Shown here: positions 1 through 10,033 of the stretch, piece after piece
How positions within the stretch are numbered: the first letter of the stretch is position 1
Layout of the letters: each line of letters opens with the position of its first letter
From: Xanthoparmelia taractica
Lineage: Eukaryota; Ascomycota; Lecanoromycetes; Lecanorales; Parmeliaceae
DNA: 64,000 nucleotides
Direction: 5' to 3'
Assembly (NCBI GenBank): GCA_033085395.1
Contig: JANQBS010000027.1
Coordinates: forward strand, 206,215-270,214
Program-made: the position numbers and the translations under genes
The notes under the pieces: model-generated
Seen by the model: only the letters and a program-made list of their open reading frames with translations
Databases searched by the model: none
Told to the model about the DNA's origin: nothing

Positions 1-758
1 ACGGAATGATATCTTACCCTTGCCATGTGGCTTCTCCATGTCCCCGTATCACGTTGCTCAACCACCATTCTAGATCTCATCACTTCCATCACCCGTCATC
101 CTAGCAGCATACGTAAGTATTGTGTTCTCACGGTATCTTACCCCTTACGTCTGCATTGTCATCTCTCTCCCCTTCATCCTAATTCGCTGTCGCGGCCTTT
201 CACGACAATCACCCAGACTCCCAGGCATCAGACCCCGTAGCTTCTCTACACTCCTCGTTCGATTTGTGGAGCTGTTCCTTCGTCCATGCCAAATACCACA
301 GCGTCCGTGCATTATACAACACCCTCCGACGTCCCATCCTCTCATGTCGTTCTTTGCGACTGTATCGTAGGCTCGGCCCCTATGTGTGGCTTTTGGTTTT
401 TGATTTCGATGCGCCTCAGGTGCAGTTTCAGAGGTAGTTGGTGGGTGGGTTCGAACCCCAGTGGAAAATACCGTAGGTAAGAGCATATACAGTAGTGCTT
501 GGCTCGAGGCCATGATGACTGAGATATTCCAGCTCAAATCACATTAAAACTATATTATATACACCCCATATCGTGTCATCTCAAGTTGCCCGATCTTTGC
601 CAACCATTCGTATGTCGGTTACAGAGCGTTGTATACCGACAAAAGCCGACCCACACTTCGCTGATGCTCCCTTCCAACCGCCAAAGACGTCTTTCGTTAT
701 GGGCGCTCCCCACCAACTCGCATCCTGACTCCGCGGCAGTCGCACCGTAACATCAATC
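1..758. other. intergenic, no gene recognised
   Basis: No reading frame here has codon structure, splice signals or a motif that I can defend. The short open frames overlap on both strands and look random. A tRNA T-arm-like string near 446-462 was examined and has no acceptor or D-arm partner. Confidence 0.5.
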
Positions 759-2717
759 TCATGTGTGTATGCTCCAATCCTGCAAATCTCTTTTCCCAAT
801 AAGGTCCATTGTCGCCCACGAATCTTCGTACCATGGAGACTGGCTGATGTCACTGCCGTTCTGCTGATTGAACACGTACAGGTACGTCCCGTTTGTGCTC
901 ACGTCTGTATTTGTCCCAATCGGTAGTGCCGCCAGTCATGGCCGAGTCGATGCTGTTGGTTCCGCTGTCGACGACGGCGCCCCAGGAGCCGATGCCGAAG
1001 GGGCCGGCTGTTAGGGGTGGGATGGCTTCGACGTTGGAGTTGGGTTGTTGGTAGACGAGGAGGCCAAGGGCGTAGGTGAGAGAGGAGTTTGTAAGGACGG
1101 TTACGGGTGCGGTGGAGATGCCTGGGCGTTTATGTTAGATATTTGACATCCAGGAGAGGATGAAGGAGTGAAAGGCGAACCATCAGCCCATTGCCCATAC
1201 GCGATGATTTCGGGGGCCTGGTCGCTGTTTTCGTTTGTTGTATTATAGACGTGATACCAAAGTTGGAGCCGATTGCTCGTATCCAGTGTCCACAATTGAG
1301 CCGTTGCGTTGGATTCCAGCCAATCCGAGGTCATTCCGGCATTGCCGTTGGTAATGTTGTCGAAGGTGAACGATGCATCCCATGATGAAGAGCTATCCAT
1401 GGTAAAGCTGAGCTCGTGGATGCAGTTGTCGGGTGCTCCATAATACAGCCGTATCCCTGCGCTTTTCCCTGCGGTCTTCCCAAGCCATGATCCGCTGTAG
1501 AACGCTGTCATGGCTGTGGAAGCTTGTGATGCCTCGAATCTAGAGTCACCTGGAGGACCGTCGGTCCAAGTGCTCATGTTGTCCGTACTAATCTTCTCTC
1601 GCAGTAGATTCGTCGAGTCGATGTAGAACACATGCGCCCAGAATTACCATGGTCAATGGAGATGTTTGGGGCGGGGGAGATTGGGCCTCACGGTAAGATT
1701 TCCATCGCTAGTGTAATTTACAGCAGCCAAAGGTGTTGCACCTCTTGCGTCGGTGGTGATGTTGCTGTCACCTCCTGTCCAGTTCCCTCCAGGCGCCCTT
1801 ACCGCATGCTGAACTTGCCCGGTGTAATTCTGATAGAATAAATGGAGTATAGGTTCTGTACTGATGTTCTCCATTAAAGTGCGAAGCCAGTGCCGTTGAA
1901 TGCGCCTTCTGCAGACGCGATTCCAGTCGCATTGGATGTGGAACTCGAATTTGACTTGCCGGAAGAAGTACTGCCAGAAGAAGTACTGTCAGAAGAAGTA
2001 CTGCCAGAAGAAGTACTGCCAGAAGAAGTACTGCCCGAGGAATTTTTGCCAGAAGAAGTACTGCCCGAGGAATTTTTGCTAGAAGAAGTACTGCCAGAAG
2101 AAGTACTGCCAGAAGAAATACTGCCAGAAGAAGTACTGCCAGAAGAAGTACTGCCAGAAGAAGTACTGCCCGAGGAATTTTTGCCAGAAGAAGTACTGCC
2201 AGAAGAAGTACTGCCCGAGGAATTTTTGCCAAAAGAATCATTGGTCGGAGAGATCGTGGTACTTCAAAAAAGAGCGCTCATCAGCTCAATGCGCGGTCGA
2301 TTATCTGGTTACAAGGATGCAAACTTACCTGCTCTTGTGCCGTACGCTCAAGGGTACCGCGACAGCAACGACCACGACTATAAGCAAAAGCGCAGCAAGC
2401 AAAGCCCAGAGCTTCCATCTCCTCTTCAATATCCACTGCCTTCCAAGTTCCTTTGACTCGTCGAGTGAGACTACTTCTTTGTTATCCTCGTTCCACGCTT
2501 CCTTATCTGGGCCCCAATAGTTTGTCTGCGGTATAGTTCCTTTCTGATACTCTGCTGGAACAGCCTCGAGGCCTGCGGTATCTAGCACTGTTCGTAGTCC
2601 GTCTTGCGTATGATCGACTTCGAGTCCAGTCTGGTGGTTAACTTCCTTCTCCGCATAGAGAGCCTCCGTGTCAGAGCTGTAATAGGAATTGGCATTGTGG
2701 TCTACCATGACTATCAC
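759..2717 (-). pseudogene. Single-pass membrane lectin-like protein, broken gene
   Basis: Read on the minus strand, exon 1 (2329-2717) encodes an acidic cytosolic N-terminus ending in a K/R-rich flank and one strongly hydrophobic membrane helix. A good intron follows (2262-2328, donor GTAAGT). Exon 2 encodes a Gly/Ser/Thr repeat stalk, then a beta-propeller-like ectodomain that resembles fungal AAL-type fucose lectins (Trp/Tyr-rich blades, N-glycosylation sequons such as NYT, NIT, NGT). The layout is cytosolic tail, helix, glycosylated stalk, lectin, so surface display is likely. The gene is broken: a frame jump near 1872-1880, an intron at 1632-1691 whose acceptor reads CAT instead of CAG although its donor and frame are right, and a single-base A-run frameshift near 915-920. 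A further intron near 1110-1180 has a CTAAC branch and CAG acceptor. The best in-frame stop is at 759. Family assignment is by resemblance only; assembly error instead of true decay is possible. Confidence 0.6.
1965..2245. repeat. 15-bp coding minisatellite (Ser/Thr/Gly stalk)
   Basis: About 19 head-to-tail 15-bp units, consensus on the plus strand AGAAGAAGTACTGCC, with a recurrent variant CCGAGGAATTTTTGCC-type unit. On the minus strand each unit reads Gly-Ser-Thr-Ser-Ser or, in the variant, Gly-Lys-Asn-Ser-Ser, so all units keep the lectin gene's frame. It encodes a flexible, probably O-glycosylated spacer between the membrane helix and the ectodomain. Long open frames seen in other phases here are repeat artefacts. 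Confidence 0.9.
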
Positions 2718-4576
2718 CTTTTGAAGAAATTCATATGTTGTACAACAAGTTCATGCAAGAGACATGAGCCATCAATGTTAAAGACCCCCCAAGAAAAGGA
2801 AATCAGCCCGTGGATGTTTCGCGCTCAGCCTCATTAATGGGCTGCATCCTAGCGCTAAAGGGTTGGATTCGCACTGCCATGTAGCACAGGCTGGCAAGGC
2901 ATAGCTCTATAATCCTCGACTCCATTCCGACCTATCGCACACGTACTTCGTATAGCCTCTTCACGTAGCTCCCCCTAATCCTTAACTCTTGACACGTAGC
3001 CTCCTTAAAACCTTCCACCGCTCAATCGCTCGCTCGTGGGTGGGGGAAAGAGTACTCGATTGAATGCTCCCTTTGGCCACCTGGCCTTAGAGCCTATTGC
3101 CTGACTCCCTCTGGCCCTCTGGCCTGAAGTCCGTCTGCCCGTCGTATTTCGATGGTGTCTCGTTGCTATAGGTGTCGTTCCTTTGTTTCCTTCCTTCTAG
3201 CCAACGCCCCGACACTCCACTCGACAATACACGGGACTTCCGTTGCCCACCGCTGTGGGACTTCCGTTGCCCAGCTCGACGTGGGGCTTCCGTACAACAC
3301 TGTCGCTCAGTGAGGGACCCGTCACGGCTACTGGGACTCGCGCAGTCCGGGCTCATAACCTGTTGCAAATGTGGGTGACGGATGGTTTGCAGCTACTGAA
3401 AAATCTGACCATATACAAGCGATAGGGCTGAGTAGTGCCAAATTCCAACACTGCTGCAGTGAGGCCAGCCACGGGCCTATCTGATGGATCAGCCCATTTG
3501 ATAATTGAATATGGTTTTAACTCCATAAAGGTGGAGATGATCTGCCTATGTGTTAACGACGAGATTGACCTTCTCCAACCTTGCTGACTCTGGACTTTTG
3601 TACGTATTTTCAAGGTATGTGAGCCAGACGTTATTGCACTCAGGCAATAGCGATATCCGTGGGCCCTCGAGCGTAGTAGGGATGGGACCGATGACAGATG
3701 TCTACATCTTCCCCATGTCAGTCTTGAGGATCTGAGCGGTACAATGAACCTACTGCTATCTATCGAAATACGAGCATATAACGACCCCGAAGCTTTTGCC
3801 TGGTCTCAATCTTGCAATTTTAAATGGCGGCGTCCGCTGATGTCGTTAAGCCTCTCAATGGCAGTATGCATATCATGATGGTGCGTTTTTCCGGAGCTCA
3901 ATTCTCCCCAAGGTTCTTTCATAAGAGAATGTACCATAAGTCATGCATAGGGCAAGGTCTACATTTCCCTAGTGCTTTCTTCCTTTTCATGCTTTTGCGG
4001 GTACTGGCCGAATCGATCGGGCTCTTCCGCTATGAATTGTCGTATAGGAAAGAAGGGACACATGAAAGCGCTTCTCAAGTAGGTTGTATCATAACTATTC
4101 AGAAGAAGATTCATGTCAAATGTTACTCTTTTCTGGCAACGCTCCAGAATCGCCGAGAGACCAGCTATTCCATACAAAACACTCGCCCTCTGTATGAACT
4201 CTACTCCGCGTCCTTATCCGCGTCCTTATCAACGTCCGAGCCTTTGAGAGGCACCTCTATGCCTTAGGCATCCTCTCGAAAAGGCATTGTTAACTCGATG
4301 TCGCCATTAGGGAAGTGGTCCAAAGACATGCAAAACTTACGGACGTACTCGTACCTGTCTTGGGACTCGGAATTGATTTCTGTTCAGGATCGTCTTGTGG
4401 GTAAAAGTATCAGTTTTGAGGAAGACTTGATTGTGCTGACGACACAGTATAGGACGCTAGAGGTTTTGGTTCTCTGTCAAGCGCTCATGCTCGCAGACCC
4501 TGGATCAAAGCTGTACCAGTACCTACCTTGCCTAATCTGCGCCCACCGTTAGAGGCGTGATCCTCCTTGATAAATA
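2718..4576. other. intergenic, no gene recognised
   Basis: Contains short overlapping open frames on both strands but none with a recognisable domain or consistent splice structure. A small direct repeat at 3233-3273 is listed separately. An open frame at 3824-4267 lacks any recognisable motif and was not called. Confidence 0.4.
3233..3273. repeat. short direct repeat, 17 bp twice, 24-bp period
   Basis: The 17-mer gggacttccgttgccca occurs at 3233 and again at 3257, with a partial third copy (gggcttccgt) following at about 3283. It lies in non-coding sequence; no function is inferred. Confidence 0.8.
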
Positions 4577-4816
4577 ATGTCTCTATCCGAGCAACCTGCG
4601 GAACGACATTCAAGCGTGAAAATCAACACCGAAGCCACCATGGCAGCCAGTAGGCCGTCTAAAGCACAAAATGAAGCGATCTCGGAGCCCACTGCGGATG
4701 AGATCGAGGCTTTACGGACTCTCCATGCAGAAGCGGGAATCAGCCCGCCACCTGTCACAAACAAAAGGAGAAGGTCAGAGCGCAAAGTGTGCCCTAACCC
4801 TACACAGAACCCATAA
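4577..4816 (+). CDS. small hypothetical protein, uncertain
   Basis: A 79-residue frame with an ATG in reasonable context, a Ser/Glu/Ala-rich first half, the acidic stretch ADEIEALRTLHAEAG and a basic RRRSER tail before the stop. The composition looks protein-like rather than random and the codons are ordinary for the window. I do not recognise a family. A second frame at 4858-5052 could be a downstream exon or a separate fragment, but no convincing intron joins them. It may be part of a decayed gene; treat it as a weak call. Confidence 0.25.
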   Translation: MSLSEQPAERHSSVKINTEATMAASRPSKAQNEAISEPTADEIEALRTLHAEAGISPPPVTNKRRRSERKVCPNPTQNP

Positions 4817-5520
4817 CGGCTGAAGAGTCTGAGATGGAAGAGCCCAGGGCATAGAAATTGACTTTAGGCTATGGATCTTACAAAACAATACTTGCGTTCG
4901 ACGTTCAGGATCACATGGAGGGATTGAAGGATTTTGTGTCTGCACTGCAGGAGCTCGGTTTCAGCATGTCTCTTAATGGCTCGGCGTCGCTTTCCATGCT
5001 TTTCTATGAAACTCATCCTAGAAGCGAAATACCGTTTGACGTCCTGCGATGATTTGACGGTAAGTCGTTGAGAGAGGTATGAATGGAGGAGCGAGAGTCT
5101 TGTCTAAAAGGCTGGGAGTTGTGAGGTCGTCGGCTTTTGGATATCAGGGATATTGTTCCTGGAGGAATGTGGGGGGGAGGCGAAATAGGTACGAATGGCT
5201 GAGGTGATTACAGGTCTTCCGCGTTTGGGTCAGTATGGTTGGATTCGGGGCAAGTTGGGAATGAGATGCTGCCCAAATCAAATTCAAGTATAGTAGGAAA
5301 TAATCATCGATTTCTAGTCTTAGAAAACCTCTTGTTCGGGTATTAGGCTATCTGGATTTTGCAGGGTCTATGCCCTTTGCTCTATGCTCTATGCTCTAGT
5401 ACCTTTTTCTCGTCTACTGTAAGTCTCTTCATATGCCCAAGTCTATTCCTGTTGTAACCCCTTTGCATATTTTTTCTCTATAGCAACCAAAATGCGGTCA
5501 TACTCATCCCCAACATGTCC

Positions 5521-6373
5521 TCACACCTTCGCTTGTACCGCCTGTACAGGATGAAGATTGCCATTCTCCGTATTCCTCGCTGTCTGTCGTAGATTCATAC
5601 GTTCTTCTTTCGTCAAGGGTATTTCGCTGCCGCGTCTCGATTCTCTGGAATGCTCGGTTTCGACCAAGGAGGCATTTGCGCTGTCATCGTCGACAAAGTT
5701 ATATGTCCGATATTCGACGTTCTTCCAGCCAGTACCTATGCAGCTTCTGTTAGCCTCGCTCTTTCATCACTTTCTCTACGTCTATGCGTACCCATGGCCT
5801 CGCTGAAGTCTGACCAATCCTCGGTAAAGTAGTGGAGAAAGCCGCCATGGGTAACAACCACAATCTCGTCTTCGGGTCTGGCCCTCAACCACTGCCTTGC
5901 CTCCCTCGCTCTCTTTTCAATCGCATCCGCGGTGGGTGCCCACTTCCCAGTCTTGACATTCCACCCTTTCTTCACCCTACTCAAGTCCACAGGCTTGCCC
6001 TTCATCTCTTCTCTTAGCACTTCAATATCAGTGCCCGTATCGCAAGGTACATCGGCCGTTTCACAAACTTCTGGCAGAGCGATGACGGGCATACCCTTTT
6101 CTATGAGGGGTTCAAAGCCGTAGAGGGCGGTGTAAATGGTTCGACGGAGAGGCGAAGCGACTATGGCACCGATGGACTTATGGTAGGGGAAATTTTGAGC
6201 TAGATTTTGGCATTGTTCTTTGCCCTTTGGAGTCAAGGATGGGTCCGGCATGCTATGATTTTCCACGCAGAGGTTGTGGTAGCCTGCTTGAGTCAGCCAA
6301 GGAAGGTTTTCGCATTGTATAATGTTGGAGTCTTACCCTGAGCGTGCCTGACGCAGTGAATGATGGGTGCCAT
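5521..6373 (-). CDS. Histidine phosphatase (phosphoglycerate mutase-like) protein
   Basis: Three exons (6337-6373, 5792-6283, 5521-5735) join in frame to give 247 aa; introns are 53 and 56 bp with GTAAGA and GTACGC donors and CAG/TAG acceptors. The protein opens with MAPIIHCVRHAQG, the RHG-type motif carrying the phospho-accepting His, and continues with SPLRRTIYTAL (conserved Arg), an acidic segment, and VVTHGGFLHYF with the second catalytic His. This is the branch-1 histidine phosphatase fold, closest in style to fungal PMU1-like proteins, which are phosphatases of small phosphorylated substrates rather than glycolytic mutases. It is likely cytosolic: there is no signal or membrane segment. 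The short first exon fixes the start, since the RHG motif lies in it. The substrate cannot be told from sequence. Confidence 0.88.
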
Positions 6374-6764
6374 ACTAAAGGTGTCCTTAGAGTGTGTCGA
6401 GGAAATTCTTAGGTGTTCTGTTTTTTTTTTTTTGAGATGTTTCGAGCGATGCACTTTTATTTCTATTCCGGTCTTCGAGTGGGGGGTGTTGAAGCAGCAG
6501 AAGAAAACGAAATCTAATAGAGGAAAACAAACACCTGCAAAGACAAGTCAGTCACCTGTCCCAATGAACAGCCAGAGAATGTTGAAAGAAACAGCGCAAA
6601 ACAAGCCGCACGCCCCAAAACAATTGGCGATGAAATAATCCCCGAGTCAGGCTCGGAGATAAAGAATTTTGGATTGCACAAGCAAATCTTCGGCAGAAGC
6701 TCGTTTGGTTTTTGACTTCTTCACCCCAATCCCCACTCAGTATCCTCTTTCAGCTGTAGCTTAA

Positions 6765-8042
6765 ATGAGGAGCTTGGTCAATGATGCCTTTCGCATCTCG
6801 ACCTTACAATATGCCGGACATATGACCAGACGTTTGGCCAGCGGAGGCCGATGCCGTTACCATGACCTTCCAATCAGAAAGATCATAGACAACCAAACCT
6901 CTATAACTGTCAACGTTGGTATTGGTATGTCAATCGATGTATGGTACGCGGACCAATTGCATATAAACAAGTGTATTCTATAACCTGCTCATATTTCTGC
7001 AGCGTTCGGCAACCTCCTAGGCCTGAACCAAACAATCCAATCATCATCTTCCTGGGGCCCGGCATTCCTACGGCAGTGCAGACCAGACATCATCTCAAGA
7101 ATCTCGCCCTTGGAGCAAATGCTGTTGTCGTCGAGATAATGCACAGAGTATCGGCACAAAACTCCTACCCAGTCCCTATACATTCGGTCGGTACTCTACA
7201 TGTTGCACGAAAGACGTGAGGTCTGATGGCATACGTAGGTACTCGCTGGATATGATTGGGTTCGAGCAAAACTTGCCAGTGGTCCCCAAGGATATCAAGA
7301 TTTGACCAGGATCACGAAACCGTCAAGGATTGGTGTATGCGGCGAGCTGGTTGGCGGGAGCCTAGCTACAATGCTGGCTTTGACAGAGTGCTCCTCTACG
7401 CCTACAAAGCTGGAGCGTCAAAGTATCAGCGCTCTCGCAGTCGGCAACCCTATCCTCGACTGGACCGCATTAACCCGGAGCGATGCGACAGGCAACATTT
7501 CCCAAGGAGCATCCTTCCGTAAAATCGCTGGTATTCCCGATGGCGCTAACAATGAATCCCTTTCTATCAATAGCCTCTGCGACATACGAGAACTGTACTT
7601 CTCGAAAGCGGAAGGGTATTCCGACCCGTTTGCGAGCCCGCTACTCTTTTTCCGTACGCCGACTTCTGAAATCCCGATCGAGGCTGCTGCGCCCACTGAA
7701 CATGGTCTCCTCAACGGTGGGTCGGAGGATCGAAATCCTCCATCTCCATCCGTCAAAAAGCGTCGCTGGCCTCGTAAATACCCTCCAACCGGCTCGAATC
7801 TACTGTTACCTGGGACAATGGTAGAAGTAGGGGAAGATTTCGTACTAAAGGACCAAGGAGTGGAACTCGTGGAAATGATGCAAAAGAGCTTCAAACGCTC
7901 GAAAGACGAAAGCACGGGTGATGCGAAGAACACCGTCAGGAGAGACTTTGAGCTTGTGGAAAGGGAGGGCATGGGGCTGTGGGACGAGAAGCACACCTTT
8001 AAAATCGGGCAATGGTTCGGTGAACAATTAAGGAAGCCCTAA
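6765..8042 (+). CDS. Alpha/beta-hydrolase-like protein with altered nucleophile elbow
   Basis: Exons 6765-6943, 7003-7186 and 7239-8042 join in phase to encode 388 aa; both introns (59 and 52 bp) have branch-like CTATAAC/TCTGATG elements. The middle exon contains PNNPIIIFLGPG, an oxyanion-loop-like strand-turn of alpha/beta hydrolases. Exon 3 begins LAGYDWVRAKL and then has IGVCGELVGGSLATMLAL, which sits where the G-x-S-x-G nucleophile elbow should be but carries Glu-Leu-Val instead of a Ser. The C-terminal third is charged, with a basic KKRRWPRKY patch. I infer a hydrolase-fold protein of fungi that has probably lost, or never had, the usual Ser nucleophile. Its function is unknown. Frame closure over both introns makes the gene model solid; the family name is less certain. 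Confidence 0.75.
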
Positions 8043-8788
8043 CCGACTATTAAGCGAAAATTACTATGGCTCTACAACTATTGATCTGCTTTGATCGGAC
8101 GAGGCCTGTCTTACGGGTTCGAATTTCATCTGGAGTTGCAGAGGGCTCCTACAAAGCTTGTATGAGCATGGGTGGAGCAGGCCAACTTCTACGTGGCAAC
8201 TTGACGTTGCTCGGAAAAAGAGGCTGGCTTGGACCATGGCAGCGATACTCCAAGCTGTTTGCCCGAGGCTTAGGCATCACCAGATCCACAAACTCGCAGC
8301 CCACTCAACAGAAATCATCGTTTTTGCAGACATTTGCTTGTCTCAAAGCTATGGGATCGAGGCATCACAGTGACGAAGTCTCTGCTATAACGGAGTGGAG
8401 CATTTGTTGGAAGAGCGGTCTTGGACCGTGTCCAGATCGGAAAACTGCACTTCCTCAATTCGATGCTTGATGGATATCTATGGACTCATGCAGTTTCAAC
8501 GGAGGAACGCCCGTCTAACACACCATCTACAGCTCAAATAACATTCAGAGTTGGCAATGCTGGCCCTACGCTCTCTGGCTGTTGATTTCTCTGTCATCTG
8601 CTGCCTCATAATCCACCCAAGAGGAGACTCATTTTGGATGATTGCGCTCCATGTTCTCAACCTGAATGATCCTCCTCCGAGTGATGATGACTTTCGCTGT
8701 ATCGACCTGGGCATTGCGATCGATACTCAAACCTTCCACCGAGTATAATCGCCCAGCAACTGAATCAGCCTTACGCCGGAGGAACCTT
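8043..8788. other. intergenic, no gene recognised
   Basis: Only short overlapping frames; none has a domain. This is spacer between the hydrolase-like gene and the weak minus-strand frame that follows. Confidence 0.4.
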
Positions 8789-9073
8789 TCAAGCTTTCAG
8801 CATGTCATACCAAGCAGTCCAATCCCTCATAGCCTTGAACGAGTCGGAGTATTCCGTCATGATATCACTCAGCCGATCAATCACTTCGTCGCAACAACGA
8901 TTGATAGCAAGACCTCTGTTGGTGTCTGATAGAAGAGAAGGAGTGCTTGGAAGACTACGCACATCCATGTCGAGTCCCGGAAGCCTGGTCTTGAGTTGCC
9001 ATTGGTCGCATGATCTGTGAACGGAGTGGCTGCGTTCAAAGCGAAGGATTCTGGCTTCTATGGTTTGGTCCAT
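8789..9073 (-). CDS. hypothetical protein, uncertain
   Basis: A 94-residue frame starting at an ATG (MDQTIEARILRF...) and ending SFKAMRDWTAWYDMLKA. The C-terminal part (CCDEVIDRLSDIMTEYSDSF) would form an amphipathic helix with regular hydrophobic spacing, which is why I keep it. No family is recognised and no upstream exon is evident. It could equally be the last exon of a decayed gene or a chance frame. Confidence 0.25.
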   Translation of the reverse strand: MDQTIEARILRFERSHSVHRSCDQWQLKTRLPGLDMDVRSLPSTPSLLSDTNRGLAINRCCDEVIDRLSDIMTEYSDSFKAMRDWTAWYDMLKA

Positions 9074-9528
9074 GGTATCGGCCCTTACGTGCTGGAGGGG
9101 GATGATGATTATGAGACGGGAACTGTGGATTGTTGGAGACGAATGCTTGTTTATATTTGTTGCGTTCCAATAAAGCCAAGGCAGCCGCAATGCACCGGCC
9201 GCGTGCATAGATGCAAAAAGCAAAACCCTTGCACACCTTCTAGCGACAAAGGAATGGTATGTGCTAGGTTAAGGTGGAGAGGCCCAGTTTGGACGTTTCA
9301 TGCATGAGATACCCGCCCTTTGGCGTATGGAAGGTTTGAGAACGAACGTAAGAAAGGTTTTGCAAGGTATGGAATATCAACCATGCGTCTCGCATTACCC
9401 TACCAGAGCCCTAGTACTCCAAATCCAATCGCACTCTACCCTCAGGACTTCCGGATCCCCAACGAGCTCCATAAGTTACTCACGATCATCCCACCTCTAA
9501 TCGAAACAATATGTACTTGAGCCCCCCC

Positions 9529-9533
9529 AAAAA
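9529..9533 (-). terminator. Pol III T-tract after tRNA-Leu
   Basis: Five consecutive T on the minus strand downstream of the tRNA 3' end, a sufficient Pol III termination signal in ascomycetes. The spacing of about 27 nt is a little long, but no nearer T-run of four or more exists. Confidence 0.6.
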
Positions 9534-9559
9534 TAATCCAGAATAGGAGTGAACTTCTC

Positions 9560-9641
9560 TGCAAGGTATGAGATTCGAACTCATGCATCTTTCGATAATG
9601 GAACTTGAGACCATTGCCTTGGACCGCTCGGCCAACCTTGC
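9560..9641 (-). tRNA. trnL-CAA: tRNA-Leu (anticodon CAA)
   Basis: On the minus strand the acceptor strands GCAAGGT and ACCTTGC pair over all seven positions, followed by discriminator A. The A box region reads TGGCCGAGCGGTC and the T arm is GAGTTCGAATCTC (B box GTTCGAATC). The anticodon loop CTCAAGT gives CAA after the invariant T33. The extended variable arm ATCGAAAGAT marks a class II tRNA. No intron is present, unlike many fungal tRNA-Leu(CAA) genes, and the last anticodon-stem pair would be T.T. A run of five T lies about 27 nt downstream (plus-strand aaaaa at 9529-9533) and can serve as the RNA polymerase III terminator. Confidence 0.93.
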
Positions 9642-10033
9642 TTTGAGAAAACCATCATTGGTGCTATTAAAAATGATCTATATGATTGTGTATGTTACGT
9701 GTAACTCACCATCTTCGTAGCGTTTCCGTCACGTGACATTAGTAGACATGCGGAAGATCGGACAAGGTAAGAGTGATAAGAGGGAGTTAAGGGGAGGCGA
9801 TTACCCGAAGAAAGATCTCATGTTCGTATGGGTTTTGGATTTCTATCTGGTTTGGTTGTCAAGAAAGGATGAGAGGGTATAAACTCAGTTCTTTCAAACC
9901 AATGCCTTTTTCTGATGCCCATGTAGAGTCGGTGTCTTGACTTCTCCCATTATGCAAGACTATCGCTGCTAACCTTCGGGGCTGTAAAAACAGCTGCCTA
10001 TTCCACCATATCTCATATCATCAAATTACAATA

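Noticed and set aside
430..480. tRNA T-arm-like string gggttcgaacccc
   Set aside because: T-stem pairs over only four positions and no acceptor, D-arm or A-box is found at tRNA spacing.
1768..2456. Long open frames (157 and 188 codons) on both strands over the lectin repeat
   Set aside because: A 15-bp repeat without stops in several phases creates them automatically; only the Ser/Thr/Gly phase connects to spliced lectin sequence.
8100..8130. B-box-like gggttcgaattt
   Set aside because: Departs from the consensus after GGTTCGA and has no cloverleaf around it.
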